Source: Eriocheir sinensis
Taxonomy: Eukaryota > Arthropoda > Malacostraca > Decapoda > Varunidae
Length of the DNA stretch: 64,000 nt
Direction: 5' to 3'
Assembly (NCBI RefSeq): GCF_024679095.1
Contig: NW_026112166.1
Location: 17,501-81,500, forward strand
The notes under the pieces are model-generated. The model ran no database searches, was not told the origin of the DNA, and saw only the letters and a list, made by a program, of their open reading frames with translations. Below, piece after piece: positions 40,613 through 54,500 of this stretch. The translations under genes and the position numbers were made by a program. How positions within the stretch are numbered: the stretch's first letter is position 1; every line of letters starts with the position of its first letter.

Positions 40613-41258
40613 AAATTACGTAGCTCAGACCAGTATCTGCTCTTTATATGTTTGTTACGTGGATATAGTCCAGTTCAGAATATACCATACTGTTACCATA
40701 GCCCATCACTTTAGCTGGATCCCTAGCTGAGTAAGTAAGGATGCTGCTGGTTGGCAGTTTTGGCTTCTGAGGGGTTGGGGCGTCTGACCTCTCTGTCGCT
40801 CAGCACTCATGCCTATGTTGAGAAATATTGATCTGTTATACAAGTTAGGGTGTTATAGTAGGATATCAATGTATTATTATTATTATTATTATTTAATATC
40901 ACCACGAATTAGGCATACAATTGTCAATGGAAAACCCCCACGACAGATAGATCACGCCACCTTATAGGAATGTCGTCCGTCAGTGTTTACCGTCTCAGTT
41001 TGTATACAAAGCATTTCATCGTGCGTGGAGGTCACCTTGACATGCGTGACCAATTGTAACTTCATTATTTTCCAATCTGTTACTCGTCACTCCTTCACGA
41101 GAGTCCGACTGACACACAACGGCAGTCGCTCTCGCTCCGACGCTCCTTGTACATATAGGCTAAGAGTATATTCGCCGTAAGGAAGCTGAAGTCTTAATCA
41201 GCGCCTTTAAACGCCCCCCGGTACCCCGTTACAAGGTGAATTTTGTTATATCATTGAA
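40613..41258. other. no gene seen
   Basis: It contains an (ATT)n run at 40872-40892. Nothing else was recognised. Confidence 0.45.
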
Positions 41259-41689
41259 TTAACCCGGTAGCAGCGACGGGCCAAATTTGTGGCTTTACCG
41301 TGTAGCAGCGACGGGCCAAATTTGTGGCTTTACCGTGTAGCAGCGACGGGCCAAATTTGTGCCATGATATAAACCCCCAAAATAGATGATACATAATCTG
41401 ATCACAAATGCTTTGATATGTATTATGAAATGGTTTGTGTGAGGGGTGATTTTTTCTCATTTTCTCGCTTAGACGGACCATTAAGAAAAATGATCCTCGC
41501 TGCTACACAGTAAAGCCACAAATTTGGCCTGTTGCTGCTACACGGTAAAGCCACAAATTTGGCCTGTTGCTGCTACACGGTAAAGCCACAAATTTGGCCT
41601 GTTGCTGCTACACGGTAAAGCCACAAATTTGGCCCGTCGCTGCTACACGGTAAAGCCACAAATTTGGCCCGTCGCTGCTACACGGTTAA
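41259..41689 (+). mobile_element. TTAA MITE family A, 3' of NAGLU
   Basis: TTAACCCGGTAGCAGCG at 41259 and CGCTGCTACACGGTTAA ending at 41689. Unlike most copies it has 35-bp units on both sides of the unique middle, in opposite orientation. It lies 184 bp past the NAGLU stop. Confidence 0.85.
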
Positions 41690-41872
41690 TGTTTTTACCA
41701 CTTTTCACAAATCCTTCCCTGCTTCCTCTTACATTGAACTTTATCTAAAATCTGAAAGTACTTGCCCACCTCTGAAATACAACCAGGTAAATACACACAA
41801 ACACACCAATTACAAATGTTACTCACCTGGGACTTTCCTCAAATGCGTATGGTTAAATCCCTCCCAATTTCC

Positions 41873-44800
41873 TTATTCTTCAGCTTTCATAACTAACTTC
41901 ATATACTGTTTCATTAGCTTTCTTCTGGTGAATAGTGGACGATACTTGTTATACATTCTCACAGAAAGCTTCACTGGATCACCTGGGGGAGAAATACCTG
42001 AGTAATTTGAACTAATGGCGCAAAATTTTATGTACACCAGGTATTCTCTATATGCTAAGGTTACGTTCTGCAAAAAGCTCGCATAATGTGAATTCGTATA
42101 TATCGAACCTACCATCCCATTAATTATAGGGGGTCATGTTCCACGACACGTTTTCAAACCCTCTATTTACTCCGGCACCGTTTCACAATAATAAAGCACT
42201 AAAGCAACAATAAAGCACATTAGTACAGACGTAAGCTGATAATTAGCTACCTGAGGATTAACTTTAGGATCAGACGGAGGAAGAGGTTAGTTATAGGCGA
42301 GGAAAGTGCGGAAAAACACTTGCACCCGCTGCCCTCTAGTGCGTCACCATACCTCACCAACCAGTAACACCAGCGCCGATACTCGCATAATAGCAAAGTT
42401 TTCTCGCATAAAATGAATACTTGGCACATTTAGGTTAGTCACATATGAGCGAAATCACATATACCAAACTCTATATCGAAAACCTGGTGTATAATGCATC
42501 ACAGAGCTTCAACTGTAAAAACTCCTAATCAAACTTGAATATATTGAATACCCAGTGTACTATGTCTTTAACTATTTCTATATACAGAACTGATATATCA
42601 ATTTTATTCCCAACCTAGTGAAATCATAATATTTTGACCCTATGATGGGATATTAGTGAGAGGAAACACAGTACCTTGTCACAATGTGTTTAACAAATTC
42701 ATCAAAGGAAAAACTAATGATTACCTTGTGGTGTAGGTGGGAAAAAGGTGTTTACATTCTCTGCAAAAGGTTTCTCAACAGTTTCAAACACATAATTCTT
42801 GAACTTTGCCTCATCAAATGCAATCCCAGCTTTCATTGCCGATAGGAGGGAGGAGCTGAACGCACCCCATCTGGGAGCAATATACCTGTGGAGTGATGAG
42901 AAAGCCTAAGTCATTTAATTATCCTTAACCCGGTAGCAGCGACGGGCCAAGTTTGTGGCTTTACCGTGTAGCAGCGACGGGCCAAATTTGTGGCTTTACC
43001 GTGTAGCAGCGACGGGCCAAGTTTGTGGCTTTTGTAGCATGTAGCACGGGCCAAATTTGTGGCTTTACCTGTAGCAGCGACGGGCCAAGTTTGTGGCTTT
43101 ACCGTGTAGCAGCAGCCAAATTTGTGGCTTTACCTTGTAGCAGCCAGACCAAATTTGTAGCTTTACCGTGTAGCAGCGACAGGCCAAATTTGTGGCTTTA
43201 CCGTAGTAGCAGCGACAGGCCAAATTTGTGCCATGATTTAAACCCCAAAATAGATGATACATAATCTGATCACAAATGCTTTGATATATATATCAAATGG
43301 TTTGTGATCAGATTATGTATCATCTATTTTTTGGGGTTTATATCATGGCACAAATTTGGCCCGTCGCTGCTACATGGTAAAGCCACAAATTTGGGCCGTC
43401 ACTGCTACATGGTAAAGCCACAAATTTGGCCCATCACTGCTACATGGTAAAGCCACAAATTTGGGCCGTCACTGCTACATGGTAAAGCCACAAATTTGGC
43501 CCATCACTGCTACATGGTAAAGCCACAAATTTGGGCCGTCACTGCTACATGGTAAAGCCACAAATTTGGCCCATCACTGCTACATGGTAAAGCCACAAAT
43601 TTGGGCCGTCACTGCTACATGGTAAAGCCACAAATTTGGCCCGTCGCTGCTACACGGTAAAGCCACAAATTTGGCCCATCACTGCTACACGGTAAAGCCA
43701 CAAATTTGGCTCGTCACTGCTACATGGTAAAGCCACAAATTTGGCCCGTCACTGCTATACGGTAAAGCCACAAATTTGGCCCGTCGCTGCTACTGGGTTA
43801 AGTAGCTCACCTCCCCTTCACACTGGAAAACATGTTATGATCAAACTTATCAAATAACCAACTAATTTACTTTTCAGGAGTAAGGTCACAAAACAACCAG
43901 ATCAATTTTTTAATTTTATATGCTTCTTATGGCATGCAGGAAAAATGGAGTCAGATATCTAAGGTTGTCATATAGAGGTACCAATGATAATTATAGCATA
44001 ACTGGCGCCACTATAAAAATTGCCTGCACCATAATGGGCTTGGACTGATCCCCAGGCCCCTAAAGAGATGTAAAAAAAATAAATAAATAAATAAATAAAA
44101 AAAAAAAAAATGCTATAAGTGAAATTCAAAATAAGAGATTAATATTTTACAATAACGTTAAAAGATATCACGTACTTCATCATGACGCCATTCCACTGCT
44201 TAACAGCGTAGTCCAAAATCTCACCGTTGGGACCCCACAAGCTTATTTGGTAGAGGGCATTTCGTCTCAGCAAACTGTGTTCCTGAAAAAAAAAAAATTG
44301 TTGTTAACCCGGTAGCAGCGACGGGCCAAATTTGTGGCTTTATCGTGTAGCAGCGACCGGCCAAATTTGTGGCTTTACCGTGTAGCAGCAACGGGTCAAA
44401 TTTGTGGCTTTACCGTGTAGCAGCAACGGGTCAAATTTGTGGCTTTACCGTGTAGCAGCAACGGGCCAAATTTGTGGCTTTACCGTGTAGCAGCAACGGG
44501 CCAAATTTGTGGCTTTATCGTGTAGCAGCAACGGGCCAAATTTGTGGCTTTATCGTGTAGCAGCAACGGGCCAAATTTGTGGCTTTATCGTGTAGCAGCA
44601 ACGGGCCAAATTTGTGGCTTTATCGTGTAGCAGCGACGGGCCAAATTTGTGGCTTTATCGTGTAGCAGCAACGGGCCAAATTTGTGGCTTTATCGTGTAG
44701 CAGCAACGGGCCAAATTTGTGGCTTTATCGTGTAGCAGCGACGGGCCAAATTTGTGGCTTTACCGTGTAGCAGCGACGGGCCAAATTTGCGCCATGATAT

Positions 44801-47800
44801 AAACCCCCCAAAATAGATGATGCATATTCTGATCACAAACGCTTTGATATATATTATGAAATGGTTTGTGTGAGGGGTGATTTTTTCTCATTTTTCTCGC
44901 TTAGAGGGACCATTAAGAAACATGATCCCCGCTGCTACCGGGTTAATGAATGATGTCTTGATCAGCAATATCACATGCACATACCTATGGGTAGGCGGTG
45001 GCTGAGTGGTAGCGTGCTGGGCCCACATTCACCGCACGATGGACAATGCGGGTTCGAATCCCCACGCTACCACCTGGGATTTTTCAGTCACCGCCGAGTG
45101 GCTTAAAACTACCCACATGCTGTCCTGAAGACCACCCATCAACCCGGACTCGAGAGGAAACCGTCCAAGTGAATCAAGAAGGATTTTCGGGGGGACAGTA
45201 TGAGCCAAGAGAAGATGGCGCCACTATAAACACTTGCCTGCGCCATGACGGGCTGGGGACGAACACCATCCAGGCCCCTCAAGCAAGCCTACCGGAGCTA
45301 TAGGCATAGACGTAAAAAAATAAATAAATAAATAGATAAAATAAAAATACAGAACTGAGAAACAGAGTAGGAATGGAATGGAATGGTGGGGGGGAGGGAA
45401 GACATATTTACCTTTGTATCATTAGCCCAAACGGATGCACTCTGGAGCCAGCTTCCCAAAAGGTAAACAGGATTACTCCCAAGAAGTATATCCATGTCCT
45501 TTATGAGGTCTTGTAGTTGAATGCTGTGGATCCTGAAATGAAAGAAAAACTGCATCATCACTTGAGTTTAAGTACCTTGGATCAGTTTGTGTAAGCATGG
45601 TGGTACAGAGGGAGGGACAAGAGAAAGGGTGATCTCATTTTACAAGAGAAAAATAAGAGTTCGAAAGTCAAGAAAGGTTAGATATGAAAAGGAAAGTTTC
45701 GTTTAGTCAGCGCAACATCTGTGGTCATATGCCGGAGAGGGACAGGAGGGGAAGGAATTAAAGGAGAAGGGAACAGACCCCAGGAGACGGGACACAACCC
45801 TCGATTAATACCTGGTACCCATTCACTGCTGGGTGGACAGGGGCGTAGGGTATTGTAAAAGGAAAAGTTGGAAGGTTTTGTTTAGTCGGCGCAACATCTG
45901 TGGTCATATGCCGGAGAGAGCCAGGTGGGGAAGGAATTACAGGAGAAGGGAACAGACCCCAGGAGACGGGACACAACCCCCGATTAATACCTGGTACCCA
46001 TTCACTGCTGGGTGGACAGGGGCGTAGGGTATCAGAAAAGCCACCCAAATTTTTTCACTCCGCCTGGGAATCGAACCTGGGCTCTCGGTTGTCAGCTGAG
46101 TGTGCTAACCACTGCACCACGAAGACTCCATAAAATGAAGAAAAAGCTGGACAAATATAGATTGGAGACAGGACAACTAAGGATTAATAAATGATTTTTA
46201 ACCCGGTAGCAGCGACGGGCCAAATTTGTGGCTTCACCATGTAGCAGCGACAGGCCAAATTTGTGCCATGATATAAACCCCCCAAAATAGATGATACATA
46301 ATCTGATCACAAATGCTTTGATATATATTATGAAATGGTTTGTGTGAGGGGTGATTTTTTCTCATTTTTCTCGCTTGGAGGGACCATTAAGAAACATGAT
46401 CCCCGCTGCTACTGGGTTAACTAAGGCCCTTGTAACAGAGGTTTGACTGCATACATGGATTTTTTTTCATACATTTATAATGGCCATATAGCAATGAATG
46501 AGAGAAAACATGTAAGGAATTTGGGTACACTGTGGTATTTGCTTCTCAGTTTTGCCAGTGTGACCCCAAAGCACAATTTTTCTCGTGTCACCTCCCCTCA
46601 TTGGATATTTGTGGTACAGGTAACTTGATTTCCGCGAGTTTGGTTTATGTCTTTTTGAAATAACGCGGGGACCAAAACCCAAATAAATGTTTAATTTGCA
46701 CGTTTTTTTTCACTTATAAGCAATATTTTATGGAGTGGCCACCAGATGTCTCACACAACTGGACTCACACAGCTGAGCTCATTTCTTCCTGCGCGCCACA
46801 ATACTCACGTAAATTGAGAGGTACCTGTATACTGGGTAGGCGGTGGCTGAGTGGTAGCGTGCTGGCCCCACATTCACCGCACGATGGACGACGCGAGTTC
46901 GAATCCCCACGCTACCACCTCGGATTTTTCATTCACCGCCGAGTGGCTTAAAACTACCCACATGCTGTCCTGAAGACCACCCATCAACCCGGACTCTAAA
47001 GGAAACCGTCCAAGTGAATCGAGAAGGAGTTCCGGGGGGCAGCATGAGCCGAGAGAAGATGGCGCCACTATAAACACTTGCCTGCGCCATGACGGGCTGG
47101 GGACGACTACCACTGAGGCCCCTCAAGAGAGCCTACCAGTGCTATTGGCGTACACGAAAAAAAAAAATAAATAAATAAATAAATACTTACTCAACTGCAG
47201 GAACATCTCCATTTCTGTAACTGGTGATGAGTCTCTTGATGAGGGTTGCAGCAGCTATCTGTAAAGTTTCCATACAAAGATGTGTTATTGTTAAGTGCAT
47301 AAAAGTCACATCTGAATTGCCAGGTACATGAATTACAACTCCTATGATTAAAAAAAAGATACTTTACTCAAGTTATCCAAAATGATCCTTAACCCAGTAC
47401 CAGCGACGGGCCAAATTTGTGGCTTTACCGTGTAGCAGCGACGGGCCAAATTTGTGGCTTTACCGTGTAGCAGCGACGGGCCAAATTTGTGGCTTTACCG
47501 TGTAGCAGCGACGGGCCAAATTTGTGGCTTTACCGTGTAGCAGCGACGGGCCAAATTTGTGCCATGATATAAACCCCCAAAAATAGACGATACATAAACT
47601 GATCATAAATGCTTCGATATATATTATGAAATGGTTTGTGTGAGGGGTGATTTTTCCTCATTTTTCTCGCTTGGAGGGACCATTAAGAAACATGATCCCT
47701 GCTGCTACTGGGTTAACCCCTTCAACACAAGGACGCTTATACTGTGTCCTTGCGTGCCCCGTACCATATCCGAGGACGTGTATACTGCGTCCTGGCTCGC

Positions 47801-50197
47801 TTTAGCCAATATAAGAGTTATTTTATCTCTATATTTATGCTTACATCTCAAAACTATCAATTAATTTATGTCTCTCTATGTGCACCATTTAATTCTGCAT
47901 GTTTTCATATATAATACATGATGATTATGTTGAGTTTATGGCTGAAAACTTGTAATATTCAATAGCGACATTTGAAATTTGGTGCGCGCTGTGATCTCGG
48001 ATACGGCGCGGGGCTCTGTTTTGGCCCGGCCGTAGTGAGTTTCTTTATGTGCACCATTTAATTCTGCATGTTTTCATATATAATACATGATGATTATGTT
48101 GAGTTTATGGGTGAAAACTTGTTATATTCAATAGCGACATTTGAAATTTGGTGCGCGTTGTGATCTCGGATATGGCGCGGGGCTCTGTTTTGGCCCGGCC
48201 GTAGTGAGTTTCTTTATGTGCACCATTTAATTCTGCATGTTTTCATATATAATACGTGATAATTATGTTGAGTTTATGGCTGAAAACTTGTAATATTCAA
48301 TAGCGACATTTGAAATTTGGTGCGCGCTGTGATCTCGGATACGGCGCGGGGCTCTGTTTTGGCCCAGCTGTAGTGAAGGGGTTAAGTGGTGACCCTATGA
48401 GGAGTTCTGAGAAGAGACATTAGAACAGACTGCAAGGAGACAAGAGCACATAATCTTAACAACATACCTGCATCAGTTCCCGCGTTACTTCTACCAGATC
48501 GTACTTGTATGTCTCTTCGTCAAATAAATCAAGCTCTTCCTTTAAAACGTGTCCATCACTGTCATATGTTCTTTTCTTTCCTTTAGTCTGACCTCTGCAC
48601 TTTTGGTTCTTTTTCTTTTGAACTCGGCTTTCATTTCCAGAGGGTTTGAATCCACTTAATGGCAGCAGGATTTCATTACGATCTCTTGCTGCAGTCACAT
48701 TCAGGCCGTGTCTCTTAATTTCACAGATATTTCGGTTTCTTTGATGTCCTTTAGCTGTGTGAATCAGAAGGTCCCACGCCATTACTAAGTCTTTCAGGAA
48801 GTACCAAATCTGAAAAAAAAAAAATGTTCATAGTTAAGGAAGATCACACACACCCCCGTACAAGATGGAGGATGGATGCAAGACCCCGCCCTCTCCCCAG
48901 TCATCCACTTCGATCGGCGCTCCTTCACGTCATGTTGTTAGGAAGAGAAAAGAAACATTAAACACTAGTGGTGATGTTAGGTGAGCCCTTGAGATGTAGT
49001 AGTCACCTCTCAAATTTCATGCTCCTTCCCCTCAGTGATACTTAGAAGATGGGCGCAACAAACACAGACTACTAAGTGTATTTCCCTCGTCTGCCTGTTT
49101 TGTGCGTCTTCAATGTTTAACTGTTGTATTTGTTTTTCTTTGAGTGTCTGTCCTTGTCCTGATATACATTCCATTTACACATTGTTCCACACGTATACAT
49201 CAACACCTAAGTCACCCACACCTCACAAAATTCACACAAATGCATACACACACAAACACCTTTTCTTTGTGTTCTGTTGGTGCCCATGACTTCGTAACCC
49301 TGGCGGATATGACTTTCTCTACCCGTGAACCGATTTGCACTTGCTACCACCAACAGTCGCGTGGCCGGCTGGAAAATAAGGAGTGGCTGAGGGGCGAGCG
49401 GCTTGGAATTTTCCGGTGACCCTTCTCCCTGTTATGCGCTCCGCCCCCTCCCTTCCCCTCATCCCCACCACCACACCCGACATGACCTGTGTCTTCTGTA
49501 AACGCACACTACCACTCAGCCACCGCCTACCCAAATACTATCAATGCTATTAATCACTAATTTTTTATAGCCTGACTATTAAGACTTGTAGCATAACACA
49601 TGTTCACAGTGGCTGATTGGGTAGGCGGTGGCTGAGTGGTAGCGTGCTGGGCCTACATTCACCGTGTGATGGACGACGCGAGTTCGAATCCCCATGCTAC
49701 CACCTGGGATTTTTCAGTCACCGCCGAGTGGCTTAAAACTACCCACATAGTGCCCTGAAGACCACCCATCAACCCGGACTCTAGAGGAAACCGTCCAAGT
49801 GAATCAAGGAGTTCCGGGGGGCAGCATGAGCCAAGAGAAGATGGCGCCACTATAAACACTTGCCTGTGCCAATATGGGCTGGGGCTGACTACCATCCAGG
49901 CCCCTCAAGAAAAGCCCATCGGCACTACAGGCGTACACACACACACACAAAAACAAAAAAAAACAAAAAAAAAAAGTTGTTTACTGAAAAAAAAAAATAA
50001 TAATAAAAATAAAAGAAAATAGCAAATGTCGTCATTGTAACAGTGCTAATATCCTGTGCGTTATTTGCAAGGCATACATCTTACCTTTGTTTTTGGCCTC
50101 AGGGTGGGTCGCCTCATCAACGGAATGAATCGTCCATGAAACCTGATCGGCTGAGAACAATTGTAGATGCTCGCCTGAAAGATAATATACCATGAAA

Positions 50198-50235
<38 letters not shown>

Positions 50236-50913
50236 TTACCTAGTTGTGATTTTACCTGGCCTGGGGTTTACGCTCATGTGGTCCCGTCTCCGTATCTGCA
50301 TTTATCCAACTTTCCCTTCAAGCTTTGCACACTCCTCGCTGATACGATATCCTCACTTAGTCTGTTCCAAGCCTCTATATTTCTTTGCGGGAAGCTATAT
50401 TTCTTAATGTCTCTCAAGCATCTTCCCTTCCTCAATGTTTTACTATGTCCTCTTGTGTTCCTAGTGTGTGTGTGTGTGTATGTGTGTGTGTGTGTGTGTG
50501 TGTATTTACCTAGTTGTGACATACAGGAAAAGAGCTACACTCGCGCTGTCCCGTCTCCATATCCGCTCTTATCCAACTTTTCCTTAAAATCATGAATGTT
50601 TCTTGCACAAACCACCTCCTCCTCCAGTCCATTCCATAGCTCAATGCTTCTGTTTGGGACGCTAAACTTTTTCACATCTCACCTACACAAGAGAGAAACG
50701 AGAGGACATGGAAAGAAGTTGAGGGCGACCACGTGTAGGCGAGATGTGGAAAAGTTTAGCTTCCCAAACAGAAGCATTGAGCTGTGGAGTGGACTGGAGG
50801 AGGAGGTGGTTTGTGCAAGATACATTCGTGATTTTAAGGAAAAGTTGGATAAGAGAGGATATGGAGATGGGACAGCGCGAGTGTAGCTCTTTTCCTGTAT
50901 GTCACAACTAGGT

Positions 50914-50964
<51 letters not shown>

Positions 50965-51483
50965 TGTATTTTAGTCTCTTTGTTTTCTTTTCTGTTTACA
51001 TTGAAGAAAAAAAAATCATGGTTTATAAGGCAAAATGTATAGCAGTTCAATTCTACTGTATCTTGCAAATACCCAGATGTGAATTGTTAAAAGGGGCATT
51101 TTATATAATGTTATCAATGCCCTTTTTTACATACACAAAAACTAATTTTCTTATGAGAGATTCAATTTTCTTAAATCTAAAGGACTAACCAGCAGCAGCT
51201 TCCACGCCTCTTCTAACTTCTTATTTCGAGCTCCATATCTCCTCCTAGAGTACTGGACCGCCCTGGAGGCAAACAAGGGCATGGATTAATATCATACAAG
51301 ATGGCGCCACTGTAAACACTCGCCTGCACCATAACGGGCTGGGGCGACCATCAGGCCCCACTGGGAAGAAGCCTACTGGTGCATTAGGCCGCAACGTAAA
51401 AAAAATAAAAAATAAATAAAAATAAAAAATAAAAAATAAATAAAGTGATGAATAGATAAATGGATGATAAGAGTGACTGATCA

Positions 51484-51550
<67 letters not shown>

Positions 51551-54500
51551 TTAGTCTTTAGTTAACCTCTTGACTGTGGATTTCCTACAGTCAGACATCA
51601 CCAAGCTACAGGAATGGATCAAAAAGTGGCTGCTACAATTCAATGAAGAAAAATGTAAAGTCCTGCACCTTGGGAGAGGATATCCAGCACACCAATACCA
51701 CATGGGGAACACTCCACTATCCACCACAGAGGCAGAGAAAGACCTGGGAGTGTATGTTACCAGGCTACCAGTGAAGGGATATCCAGCACACCAATACCAC
51801 ATGGGAAACACTCCACTATCCACCACAGAGGCAGAGAAAGACCTGGGAGTGTATGTTACCAGGCTACCAGTGAAGGGATATCCAGCACACCAATACCACA
51901 TGGGAAACACTCCTCTATCCACCACAGAGGCAGAGAAAGACTTGGGAGTGTATGTTACCAGGCTACCAGTGAAGGCGAAATCCGTGCCAATCGCAGCGGA
52001 CAGGTTAAAGAGTTGAGCAGCAGAAGGAAGTTGCCAGCACTAATGATGATGATGAATACAAAGATATCTAAGAATGTACTTACCATTCTGCCACATTTTC
52101 TATATTGCTTCTCCAGGACATTTCGGACATAAGATCAAATATTACATAATTTGACCCAATGCCTTCTGGAGTCATGCCTGTCCCAACCATGCTGGAGTTG
52201 GGATACTGCTGTGCCTCCTGCAGGTTCTGTAACATATGAATTGACAATATTTGAAAGAGTTGGTAAGTTTCGTTTAGTCGGCGCAACATGTGGTCATATG
52301 CCGGAGAGAGAGACAGAAGGGGAAGGAATTATAGAAGGGAACAGACCCCAGGAGACGGGACACAACCCCCGATTAATACCTGGTACCCATTCACTGCTGG
52401 GTGGACAGGGGCGTAGGGTATCGGAAAAGGAAAAGTTGGAGAGTTTCGTTTAGTCGGCGCAACATCTGTGGTCATATGCCGGAGAGAGACAGAAGGGGAA
52501 GGAATTATAGAAGGGAACAGACCCCAGGAGACGGGACACAACCCCCGATTAATACCTGGTACCCATTCACTGCTGGGTGGACAGGGGCGTAGGGTATCGG
52601 AAAAGCCGCCCAAATTTTTCCACTCCGCCAGGGAATCGAACCCGGGCTCTCTCGGTTGTGAGCCGAGTGTGCTAACCACTGCACCACGAAGCCCCCCGAC
52701 AATATTTGAAACACAATAAAATATAAAATAAAAGTTTGTTTCCTAAGTTAGATGCTTATAAGCCTAATCATTACTTATCTCTTGATCAGTTGTCTTTACA
52801 TAAAATTTTTTCCATACATCTGAAGAGGATAGGGCAGACATTCTATAGTATAATAGCATAATATAATATAATATGCAATAATCTTTGAACACTTTCTTAT
52901 CAAATTTAAGGGATTTCAACAGTATAGAGATAAGTTAATGTAGAATGCTGGATGCTGTGGGGCTGCAGGATGGGGGGAGGCATGCAGTTATAAAGTTAAG
53001 AAGAGCAGTCAGCGTGAAAATATCATTAGAAGATAGAGAGGCAACATTGTGGAAGAATTTAACCCGGTAGCAGCGACGGGCCAAATTTGTGGCTTTACCG
53101 TGTAGCAGTGACAGGCCAAATTTGTGGCTTTACCGTGTAGCAGCGACGGGCCAAATTTGTGGCTTTACCGTGTAGCAGCGACGGGCCAAATTTGTGGCTT
53201 TACCGTGTAGCAGCAACGGGCCAAATTTGTGGCTTTACCGTGTAGCAGCAACGGGCCAAATTTGTGGCTTTACCGTGTAGCAGCGATGGGCCAAATTTGT
53301 GCCATGATATAAACCCCCAAAATAGATGATACATAAACTGATCACAAATGCTTTGATATATATTATGAAATGGTTTGTGTGAGGGGTGATTTTTTCTCAT
53401 TTTTCTCGCTTAGAGGGACCATTAAGAAACATGATCCCCGCTGCTACCGGGTTAACTAAGGCCCTCGTAATTTTTCCCCTGTAGCCATCCATCTTTACCG
53501 TAAAACAAATATAATAGTTTGTTAGTGATGCGTTCCCTTGTCCTTGCCTACTCAGTATCTCATCGCAATCGGTGAAATGAATAATTACGATATACTTTTT
53601 TTTAAGAATTTTGTCTCACCTTCATAAGAATTCCAACGTTGCCAAAGAGACCTCTCACTCCTCCATAGTTGTTCAGTAAACAGAAGACAAAAGGCTGCCC
53701 ATAGAAACTCTCCAGGCGTTCATACTGAGGGTAAACTTCTGCGGCTAAATCAAGGACCAACATCTTGCCCTGGAAAAGAAAAAAAAACTATGTATTTATT
53801 TGGTTGTATTTACCTAGTTGTGATATATGAAGTTGGAAAGTTTGGTTTAGTCGGTACAACATCTGTGGTCATATGCCGGAGAGAGACAGAAGGGGAAGGA
53901 ATTATAGGAGAAGGGAACAGACCCCAGGAGACGAGACACAACCCCCGATTAATACCTGGTACCTATTCACTGCTGGGTGGACAGGGGCGTAGGGTATTGG
54001 AAAAGGAAAAGTTGGAAAGTTTCGTTTAGTCGGCGCAACATCTGTGGTCATATACCGGAGAGAGACAGAAGGGGAAGGAATTATAGGAGAAGGGAACAGA
54101 CCCCAGGAGACGGGACACAACCCCCGATTAATACCTGGTACCCATTCACTGCTGGGTGGACAGGGGCGTAGGGTATTGGAAAAGGAAAAGTTGGAAAGTT
54201 TTGTTTAGTCGGCGCAACATCTGTGGTCATATGCCAGAGAGAGACAGAAGGGGAAGGAATTATAGGAGAAGGGAACAGACCCCAGGAGACGGGACACAAC
54301 CCCCGATTAATACCTGGTACCCATTCACTGCTGGGTGGACAGGGGCGTAGGGTATTGGAAAAGGAAAAGTTGGAAAGTTTTGTTTAGTCGGCGTAACATC
54401 TGTGGTCATATGCCGGAGAGAGACAGAAGGGGAAGGAATTATAGGAGAAGGGAACAGACCCCAGGAGACGGGACACAACCCCTGATTAATACCTGGTACC

